This document shows positions 33,865-41,760 of a stretch of 64,000 nucleotides of DNA, piece after piece. The stretch is from contig NZ_BLAE01000058.1 of assembly GCF_009687865.1 (NCBI RefSeq), positions 1 to 64,000 of the forward strand, in the 5' to 3' direction. This DNA comes from Acrocarpospora macrocephala (lineage in GTDB: Bacteria > Actinomycetota > Actinomycetes > Streptosporangiales > Streptosporangiaceae). The stretch's first letter is position 1, and each line of letters begins with the position of its first letter. Made by a program: the position numbers and the translations under genes. The notes below the pieces were generated by a model. The model ran no database searches, was not told where the DNA came from, and saw only the letters and a list, made by a program, of their open reading frames with translations.

Positions 33865-34330
33865 TCAAAGGTTGCCGCCCCCCGAGTTAACGGTCACCAT
33901 GACACGCTCATCGTCCGGAACCCCGGATGGGCTCGTCCGGGTTTGGCGCAGGCGCGCGGCCAGGCTCGGGACGGCCAGCGCGGCGGCGAGGCAGGCCATC
34001 GGGATCGCGGGCAGCACGTAGCGGTGGTCGAAGTCCAGTGCGGCGACGGGTGCGACCAGCAGGAACGCGGCCGTCGTCCACGGCAGCAGCGCCGCCCGCC
34101 GCCGCCCGATCGAGCCGAGGCCGCCCAGCAGCAGCATGACGCCGAGTAGCGGGCCGTGCAGCACGGCGGACGGCGGTGTCCAGGTAGGTGAAGGAGTCGT
34201 ACCAGTAGAGCTGGGCGGTGTCGTACCCCAGCATGACGAGGCAGCGAAGCGCGGCCGCGAGGACGAGCACGATGGCGAAGATCCCGTGGGTGAAGGGCGG
34301 TCTGCCCTGGTCCACGGTGGAGACAAGCAT
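33865..34330 (-). pseudogene. Decayed polytopic glycosyltransferase-like membrane protein
   Basis: Two frames carry the two ends of one protein. An N-terminal piece in one frame (MLVSTVDQGRPPFTHGIFAI to YWYDSFTYLDTAV) is joined near 34170 to a C-terminal piece in the next frame (LHGPLLGVMLLLGGLGS to DFDHRYVLPAIPMACLAAAL). The ends resemble those of dolichyl-phosphate-mannose-type glycosyltransferases of about 500 residues, so some 300 residues have been lost, with a frameshift at the joint. Confidence 0.55.
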
Positions 34331-34383
34331 GGTGGAGCCCCCGATCAGGGCGCCGGGCGGGTCCCGTCGCCGTGAGGGGCAGT

Positions 34384-34439
34384 CCAGCGATCGCTGGATA
34401 ACCTTGGCGTGACCGAATCCGGTTATGTCCGCGTTATGC
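34384..34439 (+). promoter_or_regulatory. 16-bp palindrome and OmpR-type direct repeat
   Basis: TCCAGCGATCGCTGGA (34384-34399) is a perfect palindrome. GTTATG at 34423 and again at 34434 are 11 bases apart, the helical spacing at which OmpR/PhoB regulators bind as tandem dimers. Both lie just upstream of a truncated response-regulator gene and may be remains of its autoregulated promoter. Confidence 0.45.
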
Positions 34440-34481
34440 CGCCTCTGGCAGGCTGGCGCGATCCAAGATCAGGGGGCTGTC

Positions 34482-35384
34482 GTGCGGGTGCTGGTCGCCG
34501 AGGACGAGCGCATGCTCGCCGACTCCATCGGTGAGGGCTTACGTGGCGAGGCACTCGCCGTCGACATCGCCTACGACGGCGAGTCGGCGCTGGAGCGGCT
34601 GCGCGTGCACGACTACGACGTGCTCATCCTGGACCGCGATCTGCCGGGCATGCACGGGGACGACGTGTGCCGGGCCCTGGTCGCCGACGGCACCCTGGTG
34701 CGCGTCATCATGCTCACCGCGTCAGGCGACGTACGCTCCCGGGTAGCGGGCCTGTCCCTCGGCGCCGACGACTACCTGCCGAAGCCTTTCGCCTTCGAGG
34801 AGCTGGTCGCCCGCGTCCACGCCCTGGGCCGCAGGGTACGGCCCGCCGATCCGCCCATGCTGGAGCGAGCCGGCATCCGCCTGGACTGGGCGCACCGGCA
34901 GGTGTTCCGGGACCGCTCGTACGACGGCCAGCGGCGCTTCATCGCCAACGCCTCGCACGAGCTGCGCACCCCGCTCACCATCAACCGCACCCTCGTGGAC
35001 GTGGCGGTCCGCCGGCCGGACGCGACCGAGGACGTCAGGCGCCTCGGCGAGTCGCTGCTGGTGGTCAACGCCAGGCACGAGCGCCTGATCGACGCGCTGC
35101 TCGCCTTGTCGGAAGGCGAGCGCACCATCCTTGACCGGCGTCCCTTCGACCTGGCCGACGTGGTCGAGCACGTGCTGGACCAGGCCGCCAAGGAGGCCGG
35201 CGACAGCGAGGTCACCGTCCACCGGCTCCTGGATCCCGCGCCGACCGCCGGTGAGGCGGTGCTGATCGAGCGGCTCGCGCAGAACCTCGTGGAGAACGGC
35301 ATCCGGCACAACCACCCCGGCGGCGAGATATGGGTGACCACCCGTAGCTTGACGGTTCGGGATTGTGAGTGTCTAATCAGTCAC
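34482..35384 (+). pseudogene. Chimeric response regulator/histidine kinase remnant
   Basis: From a GTG at 34482 (AGGGGG upstream) the frame encodes an OmpR-type receiver domain: acidic pocket VAEDE, phospho-acceptor in VLILDRDLPG, lysine in YLPKPFAFEEL. Its winged helix stops after about ten residues, and the frame moves straight into a histidine-kinase dimerisation helix (FIANASHELRTPLT, the H-box) and an ATPase N-box (NLVENGIRHNHPGG). There it breaks off before the G-boxes. The frame has no stop and runs on into the TetR gene. The best reading is an internal deletion that fused a regulator gene to its cognate kinase gene and trimmed the rest. Confidence 0.7.
35370..35383. promoter_or_regulatory. 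TetR autoregulatory operator (second copy)
   Basis: TGTCTAATCAGTCA ends one base before the TetR ATG and matches 12 of 14 bases of the perfect palindrome at 35995-36008. Position and match suggest autorepression. Confidence 0.55.
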
Positions 35385-35939
35385 ATGACACCTGGTGCGC
35401 CCCGATCCACCGCCGAGGACCAGCGCGCGAAGATCGTGTCCCGTGCCGTGGCGGCGTTCGCTCATGCCGGTTACCACGCCACTCCCGTCTCCGAGGTCGC
35501 CGAGGCGGCGGAGGTGTCGCCCGCCTACGTGTTCCGCCTGTTCCCCGGCAAGCTTGGACTTTTCGTCGCGACGGTCGATCACTGCTATGAGCAGGTCGCC
35601 GCCACGCTCGTCAAGGGCGGCGAGGCCGCGGGGTTCTCCGCCCCCGACGATGTGCTGGCCGCGATGTCAGCCGCATACGTGGAGTTGATTCGCGATCGAA
35701 ATCTGATCATGTTGCAGGTGCACGCCCAGAGCGCCTGCGACGTCCCGGAGATCCGGGACGCCGTTCGCCGCGGCGTCGCGAAAATCGTCAACGCCGTCTC
35801 GCGGGTGTCCGGTGCGGACCCGACCGCGGTGCAACGCTTCCTCGCGTACGGCCAGCTCTGCCACCTCATCGTCCAAGCCGACCTCGGTGCCGTCGACGAG
35901 AGCTGGGCGCGCACGGTAAGCGCCGGAATCAGCCACTGA
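35385..35939 (+). CDS. TetR family transcriptional repressor
   Basis: 184 residues. The N-terminal helix-turn-helix (KIVSRAVAAFAHAGYHATPVSEVAEAAEVSPAYVFRLFPGKLGLF, split here by the reader at the turn after EAAEV) is canonical TetR; the rest is an alpha-helical ligand domain with one cysteine (SACDVPE). Written in shorter motifs: AFAHAGYHATPV, EVAEAAEVS, AYVFRLFPGK. An upstream pseudogene frame reads into it without a stop, but the ATG at 35385 sits exactly after an operator-like palindrome, so I take that as start. The same palindrome precedes the downstream oxidoreductase, its likely target. Confidence 0.85.
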   Translation: MTPGAPRSTAEDQRAKIVSRAVAAFAHAGYHATPVSEVAEAAEVSPAYVFRLFPGKLGLFVATVDHCYEQVAATLVKGGEAAGFSAPDDVLAAMSAAYVELIRDRNLIMLQVHAQSACDVPEIRDAVRRGVAKIVNAVSRVSGADPTAVQRFLAYGQLCHLIVQADLGAVDESWARTVSAGISH

Positions 35940-35994
35940 CGCCCCCTGACTAACGCGCCGTCGGCTCGCGACGGCGATATTTTTGCCATCAAAG

Positions 35995-36008
35995 TGACTG
36001 ATCAGTCA
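35995..36008. promoter_or_regulatory. TetR operator before the oxidoreductase
   Basis: TGACTGATCAGTCA is a perfect 14-base palindrome 25 bases upstream of the oxidoreductase start. A 12/14 copy lies before the TetR gene. Confidence 0.6.
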
Positions 36009-36032
36009 GTAACTTCCAGAACGGAGAGTGCG

Positions 36033-37055
36033 ATGAACACCAAGAGGGTCGTTCTACCCGGTCTCGTCGAACCCGAGGGCTTAGTGATCGAAAGCGGTCC
36101 GCTGGACGCCCCCGGGCCGGGTCAACTCGTCGTCGCCGTCGAGGCGACCGGCATCTCGTACGCCGAGCAGGCGATGCGCCGGGGCCGTTACTTCGGGCAA
36201 CCGAAGTTCCCCTTCGTCCCGGGATACGACCTGGTCGGCACCGTCCTTCAGGTCGGCCCTCAGGGGGACGCCGCACTCGTCGGCAAGAGGGTCGCGACGT
36301 TGACGAAGACCGGCGGCTGGGCCAGCCATGCGGTGGTCGAGGCGCGCGACAGCGTCATCGTGCCGGACGGCATCGATCCGGCCGACGCGGAGACCGTCGT
36401 GGTCAACGGCGTGACCGCATGGCAGATGCTGCACCGGGCCGCGCGCGTCAAGCCCGGTCAGACCATCCTCGTGCACGGTGCCAACGGCGGCGTGGGCGGA
36501 ATCCTCATCCAGCTGGCACACCACGCCGGACTCCGCGTCATCGGGGCAGCGTCCCCTCGACACCACGACGCGCTCAGAGCGGCCGGCGTCGACCCCGTCG
36601 ACTACAACGATCCGGAACTCGCCGACCGTGTCAGGGAGCTGTCCCCCCGGGGCGTGGACGCGGTGTTCGACAACATCGGCGGGCCGATGATGCGCGTCTC
36701 CTACGGGTTGCTGGCACCGCGCGGGGCTCTTGTCTGTTACGCCATCATCGCCGGGGTCAGCGACACCGGCGGCTTGGTGCTGCCGTTCGTGAAAGCCCTC
36801 AGCCGGGTGCTGCTGTGGAACGCGCTGCCGAACGGGCACCGGGCGACGTTCTACAACATCTGGTCAGGGCGCAAGAGCCGGCCGGTCCGGTTTCGCGAGC
36901 ACCTCGAGGAAGACCTCGGACACGTGTTCGCGCTGCTCGCCGAGGGCAGCCTGAAGGCCAACATCGCCGCGCGCTTCCCCCTCGACGAGGTGGCCGCGGC
37001 GCTGACCCTCGCCGAATCCCGCACGGTCAACGGCAAAGTGATCCTGCTGCCATGA
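36033..37055 (+). CDS. Medium-chain zinc-free quinone oxidoreductase-like reductase
   Basis: About 340 residues of the MDR superfamily. The GroES-like N-terminal half has YFGQPKFPFVPGYDLVG near residue 60 but no catalytic zinc cysteines. The Rossmann half has the NADPH motif ILVHGANGGVGGILIQLA near 150. Family members reduce quinones or activated double bonds; substrate unknown. GGAGAG six bases before the ATG at 36033 fixes the start. It lies 93 bases after a TetR gene with a shared operator, so it is probably derepressed by a toxic or lipophilic compound. Confidence 0.86.
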   Translation: MNTKRVVLPGLVEPEGLVIESGPLDAPGPGQLVVAVEATGISYAEQAMRRGRYFGQPKFPFVPGYDLVGTVLQVGPQGDAALVGKRVATLTKTGGWASHAVVEARDSVIVPDGIDPADAETVVVNGVTAWQMLHRAARVKPGQTILVHGANGGVGGILIQLAHHAGLRVIGAASPRHHDALRAAGVDPVDYNDPELADRVRELSPRGVDAVFDNIGGPMMRVSYGLLAPRGALVCYAIIAGVSDTGGLVLPFVKALSRVLLWNALPNGHRATFYNIWSGRKSRPVRFREHLEEDLGHVFALLAEGSLKANIAARFPLDEVAAALTLAESRTVNGKVILLP

Positions 37056-37061
37056 AGGGTG

Positions 37062-39014
37062 TCAGCCGACATGCACGAGGGGGCGGCGGGCCGCGTCGGG
37101 TTCGGCCTGGCGGAGGACCTCGCGGGTGAGTGGGGGAATGTCGCCGCCGCCGAAAACGAGGTAGCGGAGGAGCGCGCCGATCGGGTTGCCCTCGGCGGCC
37201 CAGTGGAAGTAGACGTGCGGGATCATGCCGGTCTCGTCGCGCAGATGCAGGAGCAGGGCGGCGATGGAGTTGGCGACCGTGGGGCTTTCCATGCGCAGGA
37301 TGCGGAACCCGTGGCGTTCCTCGCCTGTGACGTGCAACTCACCCGCGAACTCGGAGGCGTCCGGGACGGTCACTTCCAGGAAGAGCAGGCTTTCTGCGCT
37401 GCGCAGGCGGTGTAATTCCCAGGCCTCGCGCGCCTTGTCGACATATTCCTTCTGGTCGCGCGCGTGGGGTTCGTTGGCTATCAGGCGGATCTCGCCGCCG
37501 TGCTGGACGAACCGCAGGGCCTGGTCGTCGAGCGTGATGCGGGTGACCCTCAGCTCGGTGGAGCGAGTGGCGCGGGAGATCAGCGAGGTGACCACGATGG
37601 CCAGGACGAACAGCAGGGCGATGACCAGGCCGTCGGGGCGTTCGATGATGTTGGCGACAGTGGCGTACCCGAGAATCAACGACACCGTCCCGAAGAAACC
37701 GGCGGCTCGGGTGCGACGGCTGATCCAGGCGGAGAGGGTGACCGCGACCGCCGCTGAAAGAATCAGCGCGAGAACTCCCGTGGCGTACGCGCCGCCCTGA
37801 GACTCCACGTCAGCGCCGAAGACGATGGTGATGAGAAAGGAGACCCCGGTGAAGACGAGGACCATCGGGCGGGCCGCGCGGGTCCAATCCGGGGCCATGC
37901 CATATCGGGGCAGGTAGCGCGGCACGATGTTGAGCAGCCCCGCCAGCGCCGACGCGCCCGCGAACCACAGAATGGCGATCGTGCTCACGTCGTAGGCGGT
38001 GCCGAACCAGTCGCCCAGATGCTCGTGCGCCAGATAAGCCAGCGCGCGCCCGTTGGCGGACCCGCCTTCGGCGAATTCCCCGGCGGGAATGAGCACGGTC
38101 GTGACGAAACTCGACGCGATCAGGAAGACGCTCATAATGAGCGCGGCGGTCGTCAAGAGCTTACGAGCGCCCTTGATCCGTTCCGCCAGATCACCCTTGA
38201 CCAGCGACATCACCGCGACACCCGTCTCGAACCCGGACAGGCCGAGGGCGAGTTTGGGCATGACATACAGCGAGACCGCGATCATCGCGATCGGACTGGA
38301 GTAATCGCTCGCCAGCAGATCCTGCCAGTCGCCGACCTTGACCGGCTCAGCCAGCACATGCTGTACGCCGGTCACCAGCACCACCACATTCAGCAGCAGA
38401 TAAACCGCGACCAGCACCACCGCGATCGAGATCGCCTCGCTGAACCCCGCCAGGAACACCCCGCCCAGCGCGGCGACCAGCACGAGCGTGACCGGGACCT
38501 GCCACCCCTCCAGGAACGCCGGAACAAAGGGATTGTGCAGGATGTGCGCGGTGGCGTCGGCCGCCGACAAGGTGATGGTCACGATGAAAGCGGTGGCCAC
38601 GAACCCGAGCAGGAACAGCACCAGCAGCTTGCCGCTCCACCCCGGCATCAGCCGCTCCAGCATGGCCAGCGACCCGAGCCCATGCGGGCTCTCCCCCGCC
38701 ACCGCCCGATAGGTCGGCAACGCCCCGAACAGCGTCAACGCCACGAGCAGCAACGTGGCCACCGGACTGAGCGCCCCCGCGGCCAGAGCCGCGATCCCCG
38801 GCTGATACCCCAACGTGGAGAAGTAGTCCACGCCTGTCAGGCACATCACCTGCCACCAGGAATGCTGATGCTCAGGCGCCTCCTCATGGTACGGAGAGTC
38901 GCCCCCGCCCTCACTCCGCTTCAGCCCTTTGAGCAGCCACTCCCGCACCCGCTCCGGCGCCGATGCACCACCCACAACGTCACCCCACCGAAGCCGGTTC
39001 TTCCGGCTGCTCAT
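37062..39014 (-). CDS. APC superfamily transporter with C-terminal cytosolic domain
   Basis: About 650 residues. A charged head of about 55 residues precedes 12 hydrophobic segments (first near [22 protein letters not shown], with the broken-helix glycine motif of APC carriers). A soluble C-terminal domain of about 150 residues follows from around residue 500. Annotated homologues are amino acid permeases; the large cytosolic tail and the first-helix sequence also recall KimA-type potassium importers, so the solute is open. The start is set at 39014; the frame extends to 39155 without gene-like sequence. Confidence 0.8.
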   Translation of the reverse strand: MSSRKNRLRWGDVVGGASAPERVREWLLKGLKRSEGGGDSPYHEEAPEHQHSWWQVMCLTGVDYFSTLGYQPGIAALAAGALSPVATLLLVALTLFGALPTYRAVAGESPHGLGSLAMLERLMPGWSGKLLVLFLLGFVATAFIVTITLSAADATAHILHNPFVPAFLEGWQVPVTLVLVAALGGVFLAGFSEAISIAVVLVAVYLLLNVVVLVTGVQHVLAEPVKVGDWQDLLASDYSSPIAMIAVSLYVMPKLALGLSGFETGVAVMSLVKGDLAERIKGARKLLTTAALIMSVFLIASSFVTTVLIPAGEFAEGGSANGRALAYLAHEHLGDWFGTAYDVSTIAILWFAGASALAGLLNIVPRYLPRYGMAPDWTRAARPMVLVFTGVSFLITIVFGADVESQGGAYATGVLALILSAAVAVTLSAWISRRTRAAGFFGTVSLILGYATVANIIERPDGLVIALLFVLAIVVTSLISRATRSTELRVTRITLDDQALRFVQHGGEIRLIANEPHARDQKEYVDKAREAWELHRLRSAESLLFLEVTVPDASEFAGELHVTGEERHGFRILRMESPTVANSIAALLLHLRDETGMIPHVYFHWAAEGNPIGALLRYLVFGGGDIPPLTREVLRQAEPDAARRPLVHVG

Positions 39015-39180
39015 GCTGCCCCAAGATCCGCCGAACCACCAACGGCCGTTGGCTGACAAATCGGGTGGGACTGGCAGGTGCCGGGCTCCTGGAGTTGGAG
39101 CTGCAGCCTGGCGGCGGCGCCAGCGCGATGGCGACCTCGATCCTGTCCTGAGCACTTGCCTGACAGCAAAGAGTCGAGGG

Positions 39181-39966
39181 TTATCGGTTCTTAGCGATCC
39201 ATGTGGTGGCGAAGTCCACGAGTGGGCGCTGGGGCATCAGGCGGGCGGTGGCATTGCCGACGTGTCCGATCGATACGGGAGACGATTCTTCGAAGGCTGC
39301 GCCGAGTTGTTCGAAGTCGCTTTCGTCTTCGAGGACGTCGGTCCAGGTGACCCAACGACTGGTTCCGTCGGGTTGGCGGATGGAGGCGCCATGCGGGCCG
39401 CGCGGCGGTGAGTCCTGGCGCCATTCGCCCAGATGTAGGGACGTGTTGGAGTCGTGGCCGACACCCAGGAGCAGGACTTTTCCGTCGAGCCGGTAGATGG
39501 CCCCGAGTGGGGATTTGTCGCCCAGCGCGTCGTCCAGTTGGTGCTCAGCGGTGATCACGTCGGCGTTCTTCCCAAGGGCCGCGAACGACAGCCAAGGATG
39601 GGCGCTGCGTTTGGCTCCTGGCCAGGTTCTCACCGTCTCCGGAATGATTCCCATCCACTGGCTCGGCGTACGGGACGGGTCGTAGCCCGGCGATTCCTCC
39701 CGAATGACCGGCCACCAGTCCGCGGGCACCGGCGGATTGCGCCAACCGGACGGATCGCTGTTGTCGCCGGTCTGGGTCGGCACCACGAGTGTCCCCTCGG
39801 GACCCAGGGCGTCGAGCAATGCCTGGACGACCGCCTGCACACCGCCGACCACATACCCAAGGCTCTTCAACGACGAGTGCACGATCACCACGTCTCCAGG
39901 CTCAACCCCGAGCCCACGAAGATCCGAACTCAACGACCGCACAGTATGCGGTGCCAATTGATCCAT
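39181..39966 (-). CDS. AAC(3)-type aminoglycoside N-acetyltransferase family
   Basis: 261 residues of the antibiotic_NAT family, the usual length. It shows [16 protein letters not shown] near residue 30, the acetyl-CoA segment [15 protein letters not shown] near 55, [12 protein letters not shown] near 100 and [15 protein letters not shown] near 170, whose histidine and glutamate fit the active site. The family acetylates the 3-amino group of 2-deoxystreptamine antibiotics using acetyl-CoA; chromosomal actinomycete copies are often cryptic or act on other amines. It ends 166 bases before the APC gene on the same strand. Confidence 0.87.
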   Translation of the reverse strand: MDQLAPHTVRSLSSDLRGLGVEPGDVVIVHSSLKSLGYVVGGVQAVVQALLDALGPEGTLVVPTQTGDNSDPSGWRNPPVPADWWPVIREESPGYDPSRTPSQWMGIIPETVRTWPGAKRSAHPWLSFAALGKNADVITAEHQLDDALGDKSPLGAIYRLDGKVLLLGVGHDSNTSLHLGEWRQDSPPRGPHGASIRQPDGTSRWVTWTDVLEDESDFEQLGAAFEESSPVSIGHVGNATARLMPQRPLVDFATTWIAKNR

Positions 39967-40110
39967 CGACGCCCGCCACCTCGGTGATCAATCCCATTAC
40001 ACCCGGAATCTTAGGCTAATCATTGCTTTGGTGACAATTAGTCCACCTTCGATAGCGGTATGTAACTATTCGGAGTCGTGCCGCGACGGAGCCTTCCAGG
40101 GAGAGACGCA

Positions 40111-41190
40111 ATGACGTTCACCACGCCGCAGATGAACGCGCAGATGGCGCAAGGACAGATGCCACCGCAATACGGCCAGGCCCAGTACGGCCAGCCTCTC
40201 CAGCAGGGCGTGTCTCCGATGGGAATCGGCGGCGGCATGGCCGGCGCCTTCGCCGGTCACGAGATCGGCAAGGCGGTCGGCGGCGACGAAGGCGGGGCGA
40301 TCGGAACCGTCCTCGGCACCATCCTCGGCGCCATTCTCCCGTTGCAAGCGCAGCAGCAGATGCCACAACAGCAGCAGCGCTACCCGTGGGACCAGATGAT
40401 GCCGCCCGCCATGACCGGCTACTACGGCAACCCGCTGCAGACATTCCAAACACAGCAGCAGCCCATGCCGATGGGCGGAATCCTCGGGCCGACACTGGGC
40501 GGCCCGTTCTCCGGGATCGACCCCGAACTGCTCCGCAAATGGCAAGCCTTCCTGACCCAGATGGGCATCCCCGCGCAGCAAGGCCAGCAGGGCGTGGCAC
40601 CGATGGGCTTCGTCGGCAGCCAGCTCGGCCGCGCCGCCGGTCGCGAGGTCGGCCAGGCGTTCGGCGGCAGCTCGGGCGCATCCATCGGAGCGGCGCTCGG
40701 CGACCTCCTGGGCAAGCTGATCCCCCTCGGCATGCAAACCCCAAGCCCCCAGGACATCGCCGCCGCGTACTTCGCTCAACGGGGCATCCCCTTCGACCCG
40801 GTCCAGCCGATGCAGTACGGCCAGCAGAGCGTTTCCCCCGCGAGCTTCGGCGCGATGTTCCCCACGATGCCCCCCAATGTCCAGGAGATCCTCGCGAAGA
40901 TCGCGCAGACAACGGGGCAGCCGATGCTGTCCACCTTCCAAGCTGGGCAGGGCGGGCAAATCTCTCCGATGGAGCACATGGTCAGTCCAATGAGCTTCTG
41001 GAGCAAGGTGGCCCAGCACGGCATGCAGTACGGCCTTCCCATGGTCCGCCAGATCCTCGCCAACATCCCGGACCAACCGATGCCGATGCCGCAGCCCATG
41101 CCACAGCCGATGCCGATGCCGATGCCCATGCCGCAGCCGATGCAGCCCATGCCCATGCAGCCTGGTCAGGCGCCCGGCGGGATCAGGTAG
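40111..41190 (+). CDS. Met/Gln/Pro-rich glycine-zipper protein of unknown function
   Basis: 359 residues, not recognised. A core phrase recurs four times: QQGVSPM at 31-37, QQGVAPM at 159-165, then QQSVSPA and EHMVSPM. The first two are each followed by a glycine-zipper helix of about 38 residues (GMAGAFAGHEIGKAVGG and SQLGRAAGREVGQAFGG) ending in ILP/LIP. Linkers are very rich in Q, M and P, and the C-terminus is a PMPMPQ tract of about 35 residues. No signal peptide or cysteine. Glycine zippers assemble helices, so self-assembly or membrane insertion is likely. AGGGAGAG precedes the ATG. First gene of a four-gene run with a subtilisin; an A/T-richer promoter-like stretch lies at 40010-40075. 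Confidence 0.75.
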   Translation: MTFTTPQMNAQMAQGQMPPQYGQAQYGQPLQQGVSPMGIGGGMAGAFAGHEIGKAVGGDEGGAIGTVLGTILGAILPLQAQQQMPQQQQRYPWDQMMPPAMTGYYGNPLQTFQTQQQPMPMGGILGPTLGGPFSGIDPELLRKWQAFLTQMGIPAQQGQQGVAPMGFVGSQLGRAAGREVGQAFGGSSGASIGAALGDLLGKLIPLGMQTPSPQDIAAAYFAQRGIPFDPVQPMQYGQQSVSPASFGAMFPTMPPNVQEILAKIAQTTGQPMLSTFQAGQGGQISPMEHMVSPMSFWSKVAQHGMQYGLPMVRQILANIPDQPMPMPQPMPQPMPMPMPMPQPMQPMPMQPGQAPGGIR

Positions 41191-41200
41191 GAGCGACGAC

Positions 41201-41494
41201 ATGGGACCGACAGTCGGCCAGGGACAGTGGCCGGACATGAGAACCGCCGTACCAGGCATGGGCGCGCCGCCGGCGGGACCGGCGCAGATGCAGTGCGCGG
41301 CGGCACTGCAACGGCTGTACGGATGGCTGCAAGCGGTCCTCCCGCAAGCGCCCCAGTACACCGGCGCCGTACCCCTGGCAGTCGAGGCCGTGCGCCTGTA
41401 CCGGAACGGCCACTTCGACGCGTGCCTGGCACAGATCCAGCAGGTGGCCGACTTCATCGGCAGAGGCGGCCAGCCCTACCTGCCGACACAGTGA
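41201..41494 (+). CDS. Small unknown protein in subtilisin operon
   Basis: 97 residues, not recognised. A Gly/Pro/Met-rich head (about 1-28, similar in style to the preceding protein) leads into a helical part with the segments CAAALQRLYGWLQAVLPQAP and AVEAVRLYRNGHFDACLAQI. It has two cysteines. AGGAG lies seven bases before the ATG. It ends in a GTGA overlap with the next gene, so both are translated together. It may bridge the glycine-zipper protein and the protease; that is a guess from context. Confidence 0.65.
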   Translation: MGPTVGQGQWPDMRTAVPGMGAPPAGPAQMQCAAALQRLYGWLQAVLPQAPQYTGAVPLAVEAVRLYRNGHFDACLAQIQQVADFIGRGGQPYLPTQ

Positions 41495-41736
41495 CCGGGC
41501 CATACGACCCCGGCCGGGTGCCGTACATGATCGGCGGTCCGGACCCGTCGTTGCTCGCGGAGCTGGCGGGGCAGCTCCGCGACGATCCCGAGGTGACGAT
41601 CCGGCGGATCGTGGGCCCACCGGACCGGCCGAGCCTCCTCGCCGTGGACATGCCCCCCGCCCGCGCCGGCGCCCTCCAGGCGCAATACGGGACGCGCCTG
41701 ACGATCGAGCCGGACGCCCCCATCGAGCTGTTCTGA
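41491..41736 (+). CDS. Stand-alone prodomain-like protein (putative protease inhibitor/chaperone)
   Basis: 81 residues from a GTG overlapping the previous stop. The part LRDDPEVTIRRIVGPPDRP then SLLAVDMPPARAGALQAQY then TIEPDAPIEL lines up with the N-terminal domain of the next gene's protease (LLERDPKVEVRRRVEAPER, GTLAVGG, MTQEHAAALSRQL, VHIERDRLL). So this is a free copy of the subtilisin prodomain region, of the I9-like type that acts as folding chaperone or inhibitor. The alignment was made by eye. No signal peptide. Confidence 0.65.
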   Translation: MTGPYDPGRVPYMIGGPDPSLLAELAGQLRDDPEVTIRRIVGPPDRPSLLAVDMPPARAGALQAQYGTRLTIEPDAPIELF

Positions 41737-41760
41737 CCCACCGACAGGAATCGAGACGCC

